Origin: Amphritea sp. 1_MG-2023
Lineage (GTDB): Bacteria; Pseudomonadota; Gammaproteobacteria; Pseudomonadales; Balneatricaceae
DNA: 64,000 bases
Reading direction: 5' to 3'
Assembly (NCBI RefSeq): GCF_030547545.1
Contig: NZ_JAUOQE010000021.1
Coordinates: forward strand, 1 to 64,000
The position numbers and the translations under genes are program-made. Shown here piece by piece: positions 55,537 through 64,000 of this stretch. Each line of letters opens with the position of its first letter. Within the stretch, counting starts at the first letter, position 1. The notes under the pieces were generated by a model that made no database searches, had not been told where the DNA came from, and worked only from the letters and a program-made list of their open reading frames with translations.

Positions 55537-58500
55537 TTAGATCTCATAGTCAACGGCAGAAAGCTGAGTAAAGGTGTGATTGATTTGCTGAATCGTGGTG
55601 GCTAGTTGATCGGCCTGAGTGGGTTTGCTGAATAAGTATCCCTGAATATTGTGACAATCTAATTGGTTTAAAAACGCTAGCTGTTCAGAGGTTTCGACGC
55701 CTTCGGCAATGAGTTCTAGACCGAGGCTTTTAGACATCGCAATGATCGCTTTTACTAGGGTGGCGTCTTCTTGATTGTCGGGCAGATCGCGAATAAAAGC
55801 CCGATCTATTTTTAACTTATCAATCGGGAACAATTTTAGATAGCTTAACGATGAGTAGCCGGTACCGAAGTCATCGATAGCCAGTTTAGAACCGAGCGCT
55901 TTAAATTGTTGCAGCCAGGTAATGGCTTCGGTTGAATTTTCCAGAAAGATGCTTTCCGTTATTTCAAAGATTATTTTGCTTGGGTCGACGCCTAGGCTAT
56001 TCATAATATCCGCGGCAACGTTGGCATCGAAGCCGAGTAAGCGCTGATTACTGGAGATATTAACGGAGATAGAGAGATCGTTAAGCCCTTGCTGTTGCCA
56101 TTTAATGAGTTGTTCACAGCTCTGTCTGAGCACCCATAAACCAATCGGCTGAATTAAGCCGGTTTCTTCGGCTAGGGGAATAAATTCTGTTGGGCTGATA
56201 AGGCCCTTGTCTGGATGATGCCAGCGAATGAGAGCTTCGACAGCAATGACTTTACGTTGCTGACAGTTGGTGATGGGCTGATAATATAGCTCAAATTCAT
56301 GGTTATTAATGGCCTGACGCAATGATTGTTCTAATTCGGTACGGTTTTTAACCTCTTCGCGCATCTGAGCATTGAAGAACTGATATTGATTGCGGCCATT
56401 ATCTTTAGCTAGATACATCGCCATATCGGCATGACGTAACATGACTTCGCTATTCTGACTATCGTTGGGATAACAGGAGATACCCACACTGGCACCAATG
56501 TAAAGTGTTCGGTCGGCGAGCTGAAACGGTGGCTGAAGGATATCAATCACCTGTTTCGCAATGATGGCAGCCTCTTCTGGATCGGTAAGATCCTGTAATA
56601 CAATCACAAACTCATCACCGCCAAAGCGACTTAAGAGATCGGATTCACGAATCACGGAGGTGAGACGCAGACTAACCTGCTGTAACATCTGATCGCCGAC
56701 CGAATGGCCGAGGGTATCGTTAACCGCTTTGAATCGATCTAGGTCGATAAACAGCAGGGCACAGATATGGCCTGATTGATCACAGCGGTGCTGTATCGAT
56801 GTCAGTTCTCGTTTAAGCATGGTTCGGTTAGGCAGTGAGGTGAGGGCATCAAAATTAGCTTGCTGACGAATTTGTTCTTCATCATTTTTACGCTGTGTCA
56901 TGTCCGAGAAGACGGCGACATACTGTTCCAGCAGGCCATCGCGGTTCTGTACTGCGGCGATGGAGAGCCACTGTGGGTAGATGATACCGTTTTGACGTTT
57001 GTTCCAGATTTCACCGGACCAACTGCCATTCTTTTTCAGTGTCTGCCACATGCATCGATAAAAGTCGCTGTTTTGTTTGCCCGATTGAAGTACCTGAGGC
57101 TTTTTGCCGACAACGTCTTGTGCTGCATAACCGGTAATCTCGGTAAAGGCTGGGTTGACCGAGATAATCGTCGAATCGGGGGCGGTAATCATGATGCCTT
57201 CATTGGTGGTTTCAAAGACGGTTGCCGTCATCCGTAATTGCTCTTCGGTGGCGCGGCGTTCGGTAATATCTTCTTTCACCGCGACAAAGTGAGTAATTTC
57301 ACCGAGGGAATCCCTGACGGCAGAGATCGTGGCGGCTTCCCAGTATAATGAGCCATTTTTACGTTGATTGAGAAAGGTGCCATGCCAAGCATGACCGGCG
57401 AGCATTTGTTGCCACATCTGCTGATAGTTGACCGGCGATAGATCTCCAGAACTGAAGATGCTGGGGCGTTTACCGATAACTTCTTGAAGTGAGTAGCCAC
57501 TAACGCTTTCGGCTTTCGGGTTAATATATTCGATGATGCCATCGGTATCGGTAATCACCACCGCCGCAGGGCTTTGCATGAGTGCCCTAGAGTATTTTCG
57601 CAGCTCCTGTTCGGTTCGCCGAGTGTCGCTGATATCCACACGCACCCAGACTTCGCCGCCTTCATTGGTTGGACTGTTACTGCAAAGATAGTAATGACCA
57701 CTATCGATTTGCTGAATCGGTCGCAGATCGGCATCGCTATTTTTTTGATAGTGACAGCGACTATCGATGGCCGCTTGAATTGTTTCCATGGGGGTGCCAG
57801 GGGTTAATAATTGGCTTACCCAGGGGTAGTAACGCGAAAAATTACGATTGCTGAGAATCAGTTTTTTATCACTATCGAACAGTGCAAAGGCCTCTCTGAT
57901 GTTGTCTACCCCATCTTTTAGACGTATTTGAGCCTGTTGTGTCTGCGTGTGAGATCGAACTAAGCGGAGATAAAGGAAGGTCAGCAATAAAATCAACACC
58001 GTTGTTAAACCGATCAGCACCGTGTTGACATAATCGGTCTGTTGCGTGGCTTGATTGCGGTGACTCAGATAAGCGCTATAGAGTTGATTGAAGGCGACCT
58101 TGTTCGGTACTTGTTTATATTTATTCAATAGTTGCGTCAATCGAGTTTCAGCGGTCAGATTCGAGCTGATATGAAGTTGCAGTGCCTGCATACTCTCCGA
58201 TTGATCCATTGGGCGCTGAAGCTTGCCTTTTAGGGCCTTAGCATCCAGTTCACTTTTGAATATATGGTATTGGTAAAACTGAGTGGCGATCTCTCTGGCT
58301 GAGGCTAAATGAGCTTTATCCTGTGCAGCGATCGCGGCGATGAGCATCGGCAGATAGTTGAGGCCATTACGAACGGTGGCGGCATGCGTTTTAATCTGCT
58401 CGGCCAGTTTAATGCGCTGATGCAGTGTCGTACGATAGTGCTGTAGTTTTTCCTTTAATGCGCTAGGTAGATCATCAAACAGCTTGGCGGTATCGGGGTT

Positions 58501-58743
58501 GGTTTCTTGTTGTTGTAATTGTCGAGCAAGTTTGACGATTTCATCATAGTTTTGCTGTTGCATTGAACTAATCGTCAGAACTTCTAAATCGAGTGCATTA
58601 TCAAAAGCTTGTAGTTGTAATAACACTTCAGAACGTTGCTGATTAGGCTGCGAGTATTGCGACTTGAGTAAATAAAATAAACACCCCAGCAGGCTGATAG
58701 CTAATAGGTAGATCAGGTAACGATGGGGTCTGAGCCAGATCAT
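55537..58743 (-). CDS. DAHL-PAS-GGDEF-EAL regulator of cyclic di-GMP
   Basis: A 1068-residue membrane signalling protein. Between membrane segments (about 9-27 and 235-257) lies a periplasmic all-helical domain with the DAHL pattern ([23 protein letters not shown]). Three PAS regions follow (about 280-640), then GGDEF ([12 protein letters not shown] near 705, with an RESD inhibitory site five residues before) and EAL ([10 protein letters not shown] near 837, with [10 protein letters not shown]). Both catalytic motifs look intact, so it could make and degrade c-di-GMP. Its start overlaps the cytochrome c peroxidase stop by 4 bases (ATGA), so the two are coupled; the periplasmic domain may sense something linked to the peroxidase. 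Confidence 0.9.
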   Translation of the reverse strand: MIWLRPHRYLIYLLAISLLGCLFYLLKSQYSQPNQQRSEVLLQLQAFDNALDLEVLTISSMQQQNYDEIVKLARQLQQQETNPDTAKLFDDLPSALKEKLQHYRTTLHQRIKLAEQIKTHAATVRNGLNYLPMLIAAIAAQDKAHLASAREIATQFYQYHIFKSELDAKALKGKLQRPMDQSESMQALQLHISSNLTAETRLTQLLNKYKQVPNKVAFNQLYSAYLSHRNQATQQTDYVNTVLIGLTTVLILLLTFLYLRLVRSHTQTQQAQIRLKDGVDNIREAFALFDSDKKLILSNRNFSRYYPWVSQLLTPGTPMETIQAAIDSRCHYQKNSDADLRPIQQIDSGHYYLCSNSPTNEGGEVWVRVDISDTRRTEQELRKYSRALMQSPAAVVITDTDGIIEYINPKAESVSGYSLQEVIGKRPSIFSSGDLSPVNYQQMWQQMLAGHAWHGTFLNQRKNGSLYWEAATISAVRDSLGEITHFVAVKEDITERRATEEQLRMTATVFETTNEGIMITAPDSTIISVNPAFTEITGYAAQDVVGKKPQVLQSGKQNSDFYRCMWQTLKKNGSWSGEIWNKRQNGIIYPQWLSIAAVQNRDGLLEQYVAVFSDMTQRKNDEEQIRQQANFDALTSLPNRTMLKRELTSIQHRCDQSGHICALLFIDLDRFKAVNDTLGHSVGDQMLQQVSLRLTSVIRESDLLSRFGGDEFVIVLQDLTDPEEAAIIAKQVIDILQPPFQLADRTLYIGASVGISCYPNDSQNSEVMLRHADMAMYLAKDNGRNQYQFFNAQMREEVKNRTELEQSLRQAINNHEFELYYQPITNCQQRKVIAVEALIRWHHPDKGLISPTEFIPLAEETGLIQPIGLWVLRQSCEQLIKWQQQGLNDLSISVNISSNQRLLGFDANVAADIMNSLGVDPSKIIFEITESIFLENSTEAITWLQQFKALGSKLAIDDFGTGYSSLSYLKLFPIDKLKIDRAFIRDLPDNQEDATLVKAIIAMSKSLGLELIAEGVETSEQLAFLNQLDCHNIQGYLFSKPTQADQLATTIQQINHTFTQLSAVDYEI

Positions 58744-59744
58744 TCTGCTAACTCCGGGTGTTCACCGGCCAAGGAGCTGATAAAGGCGCTGATGGCAGAG
58801 ACGTGCTCTTTGGGTATCTCCCTACCGAGTTGAAAGCGGCCCATGATGATAATCGCTGTATTTAAATCAGGCACGGCCCCGTCATGAAAATAGGGCGCGG
58901 TAAGCGAAGCCATTCGCAGACTTGGCACTTTAAATAGAAACCTATCGAGGGGATTTTTTGTCACGCTGTAACGGCCTAAGTCAGCTTCGCTTGGAGGCGT
59001 TGAGCGGAGCTCAAAATATTCCATAATATTGTGTACCGCACCGAAGTAAGCGTACATATTGCCGCCGACATTAGCGCCCTGATGACAACTGACACAGCCA
59101 TAGGATTTAAACAAGCGGTAGCCTTGCTTCTGTTTATCAGTCAGTGCGGCTTCGTTGCCTAGCAGCCATTGATCGAAGGGCGCGTTGAGTGTTGCTAGAG
59201 AACGCTCAAACTCGACGATACTCGCGCGAATATTGTTGGCATTTAAGCCCTCAGGGTAGAGTGTTTCAAACTGCTGTTTAAGCGCCTGATCTCGATTAAG
59301 CTTATTGATAATCTCTGGCCAGTGGGTGTTCATTTCGAGTGGATTTTGCACCGGCCCATCGACCTGTTCGTGTAAGTCGGCCGCGCGTCCATCCCAGAAC
59401 TGAGCAATGTTCAGCGCGCTGTTATAGACCGTGGGGGTGTTGGTTAAGCCTTTAGTACCGTTGACACCGAACGACAGTGAAACTTTATCGGCGCCGCCGC
59501 CACTTAAATCATGACAACTGGCACAGCTGATACTGTTGTTGCTCGACAGGCGAGGATCATGAAACAAGGCCTTTCCTAGCTGGACTTTGGCTTGGTTGAG
59601 GTTGCTGATTGAGGCGATTGGGGTGATCGGTTCTGAGCTAAGATCTGTTGCCGATACGAGAGCAGGAAGCAGTGTTGTCGCTAGGCTTATTATTAAAGTT
59701 AGACGGGTAACGCTGGCCCAATTGTACTGCAGTAATGCCTGCAT
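58740..59744 (-). CDS. Di-haem cytochrome c peroxidase
   Basis: A 334-residue periplasmic protein with an N-terminal signal (about 10-35) and two c-type haem motifs, CASCH and CVSCH. The high-potential haem region [21 protein letters not shown], the [12 protein letters not shown] motif and the C-terminal [10 protein letters not shown] correspond to the MauG/CcpA family. It reduces hydrogen peroxide with electrons from cytochrome c. ATG 59744 has AAAGGA eight bases upstream; ATG 59753 is slightly longer and has a poorer spacing. It is coupled to the DAHL-GGDEF-EAL gene. Confidence 0.88.
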   Translation of the reverse strand: MQALLQYNWASVTRLTLIISLATTLLPALVSATDLSSEPITPIASISNLNQAKVQLGKALFHDPRLSSNNSISCASCHDLSGGGADKVSLSFGVNGTKGLTNTPTVYNSALNIAQFWDGRAADLHEQVDGPVQNPLEMNTHWPEIINKLNRDQALKQQFETLYPEGLNANNIRASIVEFERSLATLNAPFDQWLLGNEAALTDKQKQGYRLFKSYGCVSCHQGANVGGNMYAYFGAVHNIMEYFELRSTPPSEADLGRYSVTKNPLDRFLFKVPSLRMASLTAPYFHDGAVPDLNTAIIIMGRFQLGREIPKEHVSAISAFISSLAGEHPELAE

Positions 59745-59935
59745 GTTAGGCATCCTTTTGTCAGGTCGATAGTGAGAATATTAGGGGTGTATTTTAAACG
59801 TATTTTAAACGGATTAACCATGATCTGTGTGCCCAAATTGGTGTGATAATAGGCGTAAGGGCTAATTATTATGCTATCTGAGGGCGCAGCGCAGGGACGT
59901 GCCCGGTGGACGGCGATATTGCCGTCTATCGTGGC

Positions 59936-59970
59936 TAAAAGTTGACTGACCGAGTGACGATCAGTCAACT
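59936..59970 (-). terminator. Intrinsic terminator of the lutABC operon
   Basis: On the minus strand AGTTGACTGA and TCAGTCAACT form a perfect 10-bp stem with an 11-base loop, followed by TTTT. It lies 6 bases after the lutC stop. A further small stem GACGGC/GCCGTC is at 59909-59926. Confidence 0.8.
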
Positions 59971-59975
59971 GCGTC

Positions 59976-60722
59976 TTAATCGTTAATAAGAAAGATAATC
60001 AGTGCTTTGGGGCCGTGGGCGCCCATCTGTAATGTCTGTTCGATATCGGCACTCCGAGAGGGGCCGGTAATCATATTCACGGTACGGGGCAACTGCTGAT
60101 CGGGGTTGTCGCCGAAACACTGCTGTCTCAGCTTTTTCCAAGCTTCTTCATAGCTACCGACAATCGCCGAGCGATGCAGTACCACGAGATGATTGTCGGG
60201 CAGAAAATTTAGCGTAGTTGGGCTGTGAGCGTTGGAATGCAGCATTAACGTGCCGGTTTCGGCGATACCCGCAAAGCTGGTGGTGAGGCTGGCGATATCG
60301 CCGGCTTGAGCCACTCGTTCTGTGCGGTTTATCTGTTGCTGAGTCAGCGGTTCCCAGTCGAGATCGCGAAGCACCGGCGTGCTGGCGCTAATCAATTGTT
60401 TGCATTGATGTTGTGTCAGCCAATCGCAGCAGGCCTGAGGCAGCTGCTCGATATTATCCAGCTCGATCAATTCGGCCGCCGCTTCAATAGCCATGGTTTT
60501 AAACAGCGCTACCTGTTCGGCTACGGGGAGTTGAGAGCGGGCGGGAATCAGGTTGTCTGCTTTGGCGGAAAGTCGGTTGGTGACACGCTGCTGTCGCTGT
60601 GTATCGACGGAATCAGCCTTAAGACCGCGACGAATATTGTTAAAAATATCGCGGCGACTGGTCTGAGAGCGCTTATTTGAATGCATGGTTGGCTGTTGAG
60701 CGTTAATGGAATCGGTGCTCAT
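59976..60722 (-). CDS. lutC: Lactate utilisation protein LutC (LUD domain)
   Basis: A 248-residue protein of the LUD (lactate utilisation) family, with the C-terminal pattern TSLTTSFAGIAETGTLMLHS, HRSAIVGSYEEAWKKLR and NMITGPSRSADIEQTLQMGAHGPK. LutABC together oxidise L-lactate to pyruvate. The start overlaps lutB by 4 bases (ATGA). Confidence 0.92.
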   Translation of the reverse strand: MSTDSINAQQPTMHSNKRSQTSRRDIFNNIRRGLKADSVDTQRQQRVTNRLSAKADNLIPARSQLPVAEQVALFKTMAIEAAAELIELDNIEQLPQACCDWLTQHQCKQLISASTPVLRDLDWEPLTQQQINRTERVAQAGDIASLTTSFAGIAETGTLMLHSNAHSPTTLNFLPDNHLVVLHRSAIVGSYEEAWKKLRQQCFGDNPDQQLPRTVNMITGPSRSADIEQTLQMGAHGPKALIIFLIND

Positions 60723-62137
60723 GAGCGGTCTCCTGTTTTCTGCTGTTGTTTCCAGGCTTGCATAAAGGTTTGGCTTTGTGGTGCTGGCATATCACGCCAA
60801 TCGGTCCAACCACTAGCCAAGGGAAGCTTGCTTAAGCGGCCTTTTTTTCCTGCCCAGGAGCGCATGAGCCAGTTGGATAGGCGAGTAAAACAACGGTACA
60901 AGGCTGGACGCTTGACTAAAAAAGCCCAACTGGCTAAACCATAACGAGCGGCTTTCGGTTGCAGGTGTTTTTGAAATTCATCTTCACGCCAATGACGCAT
61001 CAATTTTGGCAGTGGGATTTTTACCGGACAAACCGATTCACATTTACCACAGAAGGTCGATGCATTGGGGAGCATGCCTCCTTGTTCGATACCGATCATC
61101 TGCGGCGTCAGCACTGAACCCATCGGACCGGGATAAACCCAACCATAGCTGTGTCCGCCGACAGCGCCATAGACTGGGCAGTGATTCATACAGGCTGAAC
61201 AGCGAATGCAACGCAGCATCTCTTGAAATTCGGTGCCGATCATTTCACTGCGACCGTTATCTACCAGTACCACATGGAAGTTTTCTGGACCATCTTGATC
61301 TCCCTCTCGACGGGGGCCGGTGGATAACGTGTTGTAGACGGAAAACTCTTGTCCCGTGGCGGAACGGGCCAACAGACGAAGGAACAGCGTCATATCTTCG
61401 AGTGTTGGTACCACCTTTTCGATCGATGTCACGACGATATGGGTTTTTGGCAGGGTTTGGGTTAGATCACCGTTGCCTTCATTGGTGACAATGATGGTTG
61501 AACCCGTTTCGGCGACACAGAAATTCGCTCCGGTAATACCGACATCGGCGGCAACAAATTTTTCTCTGAGTACTTCACGGGCTTCCTGCATGAGTACCGC
61601 AGGATCACTGGATTTCGGGCGGTTATGGTGTGCATGAAAGGCTTCGGAGACATCTTCTAGGTTCAGGTGAATCGCGGGAGCGATGATATGGCTCGGGTGA
61701 TCCTGACGCAGTTGCAGGATGTATTCTCCCAAGTCGGTCTCCACCGGCTGCACACCGTTTTGTTCGAGAAAATCGTTCAGGCCGATCTCTTCGGTGACCA
61801 TCGATTTACCTTTGGTCACGGTTTTCGCATCAACCTGCTGACAGATATCCAGAATGATCTGATTAGCATCCTCGGCGGTTCTCGCCCAGTGCACATGGCC
61901 ACCATTTTCGATTACCTTGGTTTCAAACTGTTCAAGGTAAAGATCGAGGTGTTCCATAATATGATTTTTAAGATCGCGTCCTTGATTCCGTAGCGCCTCA
62001 AATTCGGGCATCCGCTCTACGGCAATCGCGCGCTTTTCGGGAAAGCCGGTTTTGAGTTTTGCCAAGGCCGTTTGTAAGTTCTCATCGTGCAGTGCATCGT
62101 GCGCACGTTGTTTAAAGAACGGGGTATTAATTTGCAT
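60719..62137 (-). CDS. lutB: Lactate utilisation iron-sulphur protein LutB
   Basis: A 472-residue iron-sulphur protein: an N-terminal LUD domain, then two 4Fe-4S ferredoxin motifs (CIRCSACMNHCP near 305 and CGKCESVCPVKIP near 355) and a C-terminal domain. It is the central electron-transfer subunit of the LutABC lactate dehydrogenase. AAGGAG lies before ATG 62137. It starts 11 bases after lutA. Confidence 0.94.
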   Translation of the reverse strand: MQINTPFFKQRAHDALHDENLQTALAKLKTGFPEKRAIAVERMPEFEALRNQGRDLKNHIMEHLDLYLEQFETKVIENGGHVHWARTAEDANQIILDICQQVDAKTVTKGKSMVTEEIGLNDFLEQNGVQPVETDLGEYILQLRQDHPSHIIAPAIHLNLEDVSEAFHAHHNRPKSSDPAVLMQEAREVLREKFVAADVGITGANFCVAETGSTIIVTNEGNGDLTQTLPKTHIVVTSIEKVVPTLEDMTLFLRLLARSATGQEFSVYNTLSTGPRREGDQDGPENFHVVLVDNGRSEMIGTEFQEMLRCIRCSACMNHCPVYGAVGGHSYGWVYPGPMGSVLTPQMIGIEQGGMLPNASTFCGKCESVCPVKIPLPKLMRHWREDEFQKHLQPKAARYGLASWAFLVKRPALYRCFTRLSNWLMRSWAGKKGRLSKLPLASGWTDWRDMPAPQSQTFMQAWKQQQKTGDRS

Positions 62138-62148
62138 GGTGTCGCTCC

Positions 62149-62952
62149 TTAAAGTTGTTTGGCGCGATAGTAATCGGCTTCGCCAATGGCGGGTGTATCG
62201 GTCATACCCGCTAACACTTCGACAACATGACGGGCTTCTATCGGCTTGCCTTCTCGCTTGAGTTTACCGGCCATATTCAGTAGACAGCCTAAATCGCCGC
62301 CGAGTAACGTCTGTGCATCGGTGTTGCTGATATTGTGGCTCTTATTCGACACCATGCGATTGGAGACTTCAGGGTATTTAACGCAAAAAGTGCCACCGAA
62401 ACCGCAACACGTTTCGGCTTCGTCCATCTCTTCGAGTTCGACCCCCTGAATGTGACTGAGCAGTTGTCGCGGTTGCTGTTTGATGCCGAGTTCGCGCAGA
62501 CCGGCACAGGAATCGTGATAGGTCACTTTCTGTTCAAACCGCAGTTGCTTTAGTTGGGCTTCAAGGGCTGATGAGCCGAGCACATCGAATAGGAATGAGG
62601 TGATTTCGTGTGCCCGAGCGGCGAGTGATTTGGCTCGTTGAAAATAAGGGTCGCTGACATCAAATAGATCGGAGTATTGATGCAACATGCCAATGCAGGA
62701 GCCAGAAGGCGCCACCACATATTCATAGCCATCGAAGGCATCGAGAGTCTGTCGGGCGATGTCGGCGGTGGTTTGACGATCGCCGGAATTAAACGCCGGC
62801 TGACCACAGCAAGTTTGCCGTTCGGGCACTTCGACGCGACAGCCTGCTTGCTCTAACAGCTGTACGGTAGCGAAAGCAACGGACGGGCGAAACATGTCTG
62901 CTAAACAGGTGACAAATAGGCCGACACGCGGGCCAGATGATGTATGTGACAT
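62149..62952 (-). CDS. lutA: Lactate utilisation Fe-S oxidoreductase LutA
   Basis: A 267-residue protein with two CCG domains (TCCGQPAFNSGD near 48 and ETCCGFGGTFCVKYPE near 185), the cysteine-rich motifs of GlpC/HdrB-type electron carriers. It is the first gene of lutABC. The ribosome binding site is weak. The intergenic region of 150 bases is shared with the divergent regulator. Confidence 0.93.
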   Translation of the reverse strand: MSHTSSGPRVGLFVTCLADMFRPSVAFATVQLLEQAGCRVEVPERQTCCGQPAFNSGDRQTTADIARQTLDAFDGYEYVVAPSGSCIGMLHQYSDLFDVSDPYFQRAKSLAARAHEITSFLFDVLGSSALEAQLKQLRFEQKVTYHDSCAGLRELGIKQQPRQLLSHIQGVELEEMDEAETCCGFGGTFCVKYPEVSNRMVSNKSHNISNTDAQTLLGGDLGCLLNMAGKLKREGKPIEARHVVEVLAGMTDTPAIGEADYYRAKQL

Positions 62953-63075
62953 GAGGAGTTACCGTTTATTATTTATCGTTATAGGCTCGAGTCAGTGAGA
63001 CAATTCACCGTTGTGATGGGCCTGATTGGTTACGTTACTGCTATGCAAGATAGTGAATGAACCGCCGGAAAGAAA

Positions 63076-63101
63076 TGCTACACTGCAAACTGGTCTGACC
63101 A
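63076..63101 (+). promoter_or_regulatory. Extended -10 promoter and FadR/LldR-type operator
   Basis: TGCTACACT (63076-63084) is an extended -10 box. Directly after it, TGGTCTGACCA (63091-63101) is a perfect palindrome of the TGGTnnnACCA type used by FadR-family regulators such as LldR. It lies at the expected start of transcription of the regulator, suggesting autoregulation; control of divergent lutABC from the same region is likely. Confidence 0.65.
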
Positions 63102-63105
63102 AGAA

Positions 63106-63813
63106 GTGAAAAGAATGCCGAATTTGAGTGATGAGCTGTTGCAGCAACTAAAAGAAAGCCTGTTCTCAGGCGCCTTGCTGCCTGGGGCTGAATTGCAATC
63201 ACAGCGACGTATGTCAGAGGGCTTAGCGGTGTCGCGTTCGACGGTGCGCGAAGCGGTGGGGCAGCTCGAAGCTGAAGGCTATGTTGAGATTCGTCAAGGC
63301 GGTAAAACGCGAGTCAAGAATTTACTTGAGCCACACTTTAACCTGCCCTTAGGGGAAGGCAAGGCGCTGGGCGATAACCCTGAGTTTCAACGGCAGGTCT
63401 TGGAGGTTCGCGCCATGCTCGAAGGTGAGGCGGCTTATTATGCTTCGTTACGGGCCAGTGATGAGCAGTTAGCGGCGCTAGATAAAGAATATCGTCAGAT
63501 GCTGCAGCGAGGTCAGCGAGAAACTACATTAGCCAAAGCCAAAGAAGACTTACGCTTTCATATGATGATCGCAGAGTCATCACATCATCTACTGATCATC
63601 TCGTTTAGTCAGTTGTTTTATACCCGTTTCTTTAATGCGATCTATGGCGTGTTAACGCGCACCCTGAAAACGTATGGTCGCTATCCGGAGGGGATTCGTG
63701 CGCAGCATAGTGCGATCCATCAGGCGATTATGAACCGTGATGCCGAGGCGGCTCGCCGCGCCGCCAGCGAGCACATTCTTTATACGCGGCGACATTTAGA
63801 GAAAGAATGCTGA
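63106..63813 (+). CDS. FadR-family (GntR) transcriptional regulator, LldR/LutR-like
   Basis: A 235-residue regulator: winged helix-turn-helix (about 5-70, RRMSEGLAVSRSTVREAVGQLEAEGYVEIRQGGKT) and a helical FCD ligand domain (about 85-225) with the metal-binding histidines and acidic residues (EARAMLEGEAAYYA..., HMMIAESSHH, HSAIHQAI). The context next to lutABC suggests lactate as effector. The frame starts at GTG 63106; ATG 63115 (MPNLSDELLQQL) is a likely alternative. Confidence 0.88.
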   Translation: MKRMPNLSDELLQQLKESLFSGALLPGAELQSQRRMSEGLAVSRSTVREAVGQLEAEGYVEIRQGGKTRVKNLLEPHFNLPLGEGKALGDNPEFQRQVLEVRAMLEGEAAYYASLRASDEQLAALDKEYRQMLQRGQRETTLAKAKEDLRFHMMIAESSHHLLIISFSQLFYTRFFNAIYGVLTRTLKTYGRYPEGIRAQHSAIHQAIMNRDAEAARRAASEHILYTRRHLEKEC

Positions 63814-63845
63814 TTGTAGAATCAGGTTTTACTTCATGACGAATA

Positions 63846-63905
63846 TTGAGCTTTGATTGAGCTTTGATTGAGCTTCGCTTGGCCTTAATCGCCCCGAGAA
63901 GGGGC
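63846..63905. repeat. Three 11-bp tandem units and a hairpin after the regulator
   Basis: TTGAGCTTTGA occurs twice in tandem, followed by a degenerate third copy (63846-63878). GCCCC (63891-63895) and GGGGC (63901-63905) then form a short GC stem that may end the regulator transcript. No further gene is visible up to 64000. Confidence 0.55.
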
Positions 63906-64000
63906 AGCTATAGCGATCTATCTTTTGGTTAGACACGGCCTATGCAAATAGCTTTATACTTGAGTTTGCCGTAAAATACCTCGCCTGTATTACCGCTACT

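Overview
The window looks like the chromosome of a marine-type gammaproteobacterium, probably Oceanospirillales/Pseudomonadales in the broad sense. The genus cannot be fixed from sequence alone. The evidence is: (i) the run argD/argF, grxD, 2-Cys peroxiredoxin, rnt, motY, argG, which as I recall it resembles a Pseudomonas aeruginosa neighbourhood; (ii) YqcC, DUF3549-like, MetR, TrhP (YegQ) and Fiu/PiuC homologues; (iii) moderate GC; (iv) a phasin, suggesting polyhydroxyalkanoate storage. Most of the sequence is ordinary, densely packed chromosome. No tRNA, rRNA, CRISPR array, integrase or prophage block was seen.

Layout. 1-4.7 kb: coiled-coil membrane protein, thpR, trhP, UbiA-family prenyltransferase. 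5-8 kb: class I fumarase, small hypothetical, flavodoxin. 7.9-12.7 kb: a broken EptA-like gene, then a minus-strand operon of AMP/thymidine phosphorylase, PRPP-synthetase-like, AlkB-like and NfsA genes. 13-15.3 kb: CBS protein, then overlapping DnaT-like and lambda-P-like genes. 15.5-21.4 kb: VOC protein, DUF3549, class II DAHP synthase with yqcC, CMD protein, metR. 21.5-28.3 kb: argF, argD, grxD, peroxiredoxin, rnt, motY, argG. 28.4-30.4 kb: receiver-TPR protein and a hypothetical.

30.5-39.2 kb is the most distinctive block: a complete mevalonate operon (HMG-CoA reductase, type 2 IPP isomerase, HMG-CoA synthase, two GHMP kinases, diphosphomevalonate decarboxylase) followed by DNA polymerase II. 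Most gammaproteobacteria use the MEP route instead. Its leader contains a strong intrinsic terminator 16 nt before the first start codon. An upstream segment is perfectly complementary to the 5' arm of that terminator, and this looks like an undescribed attenuator. 39.2-47.1 kb is a minus-strand iron-uptake operon (exbB, two exbD, tonB, a Fiu-like receiver of catecholates, FMN alpha-hydroxyacid oxidase, piuC, Fe-binding protein). It has a Fur-box-like site and unusual phased 11-bp repeats upstream. 47.8-50.9 kb: katG and a phasin. 51-55.2 kb: a 2OG-Fe(II) oxygenase, an MFS transporter and a Na/Ca exchanger. 55.5-59.8 kb: di-heme cytochrome c peroxidase overlapping a DAHL-PAS-GGDEF-EAL regulator. 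60-63.8 kb: lutABC for lactate oxidation, with a divergent FadR/LldR-type regulator and its likely operator.

A small non-autonomous element with IS5-type ends occurs four times: one copy cut by the window edge, one intact 259-bp copy, one truncated copy, and one 68-bp copy explained exactly by deletion between two 7-bp direct repeats.
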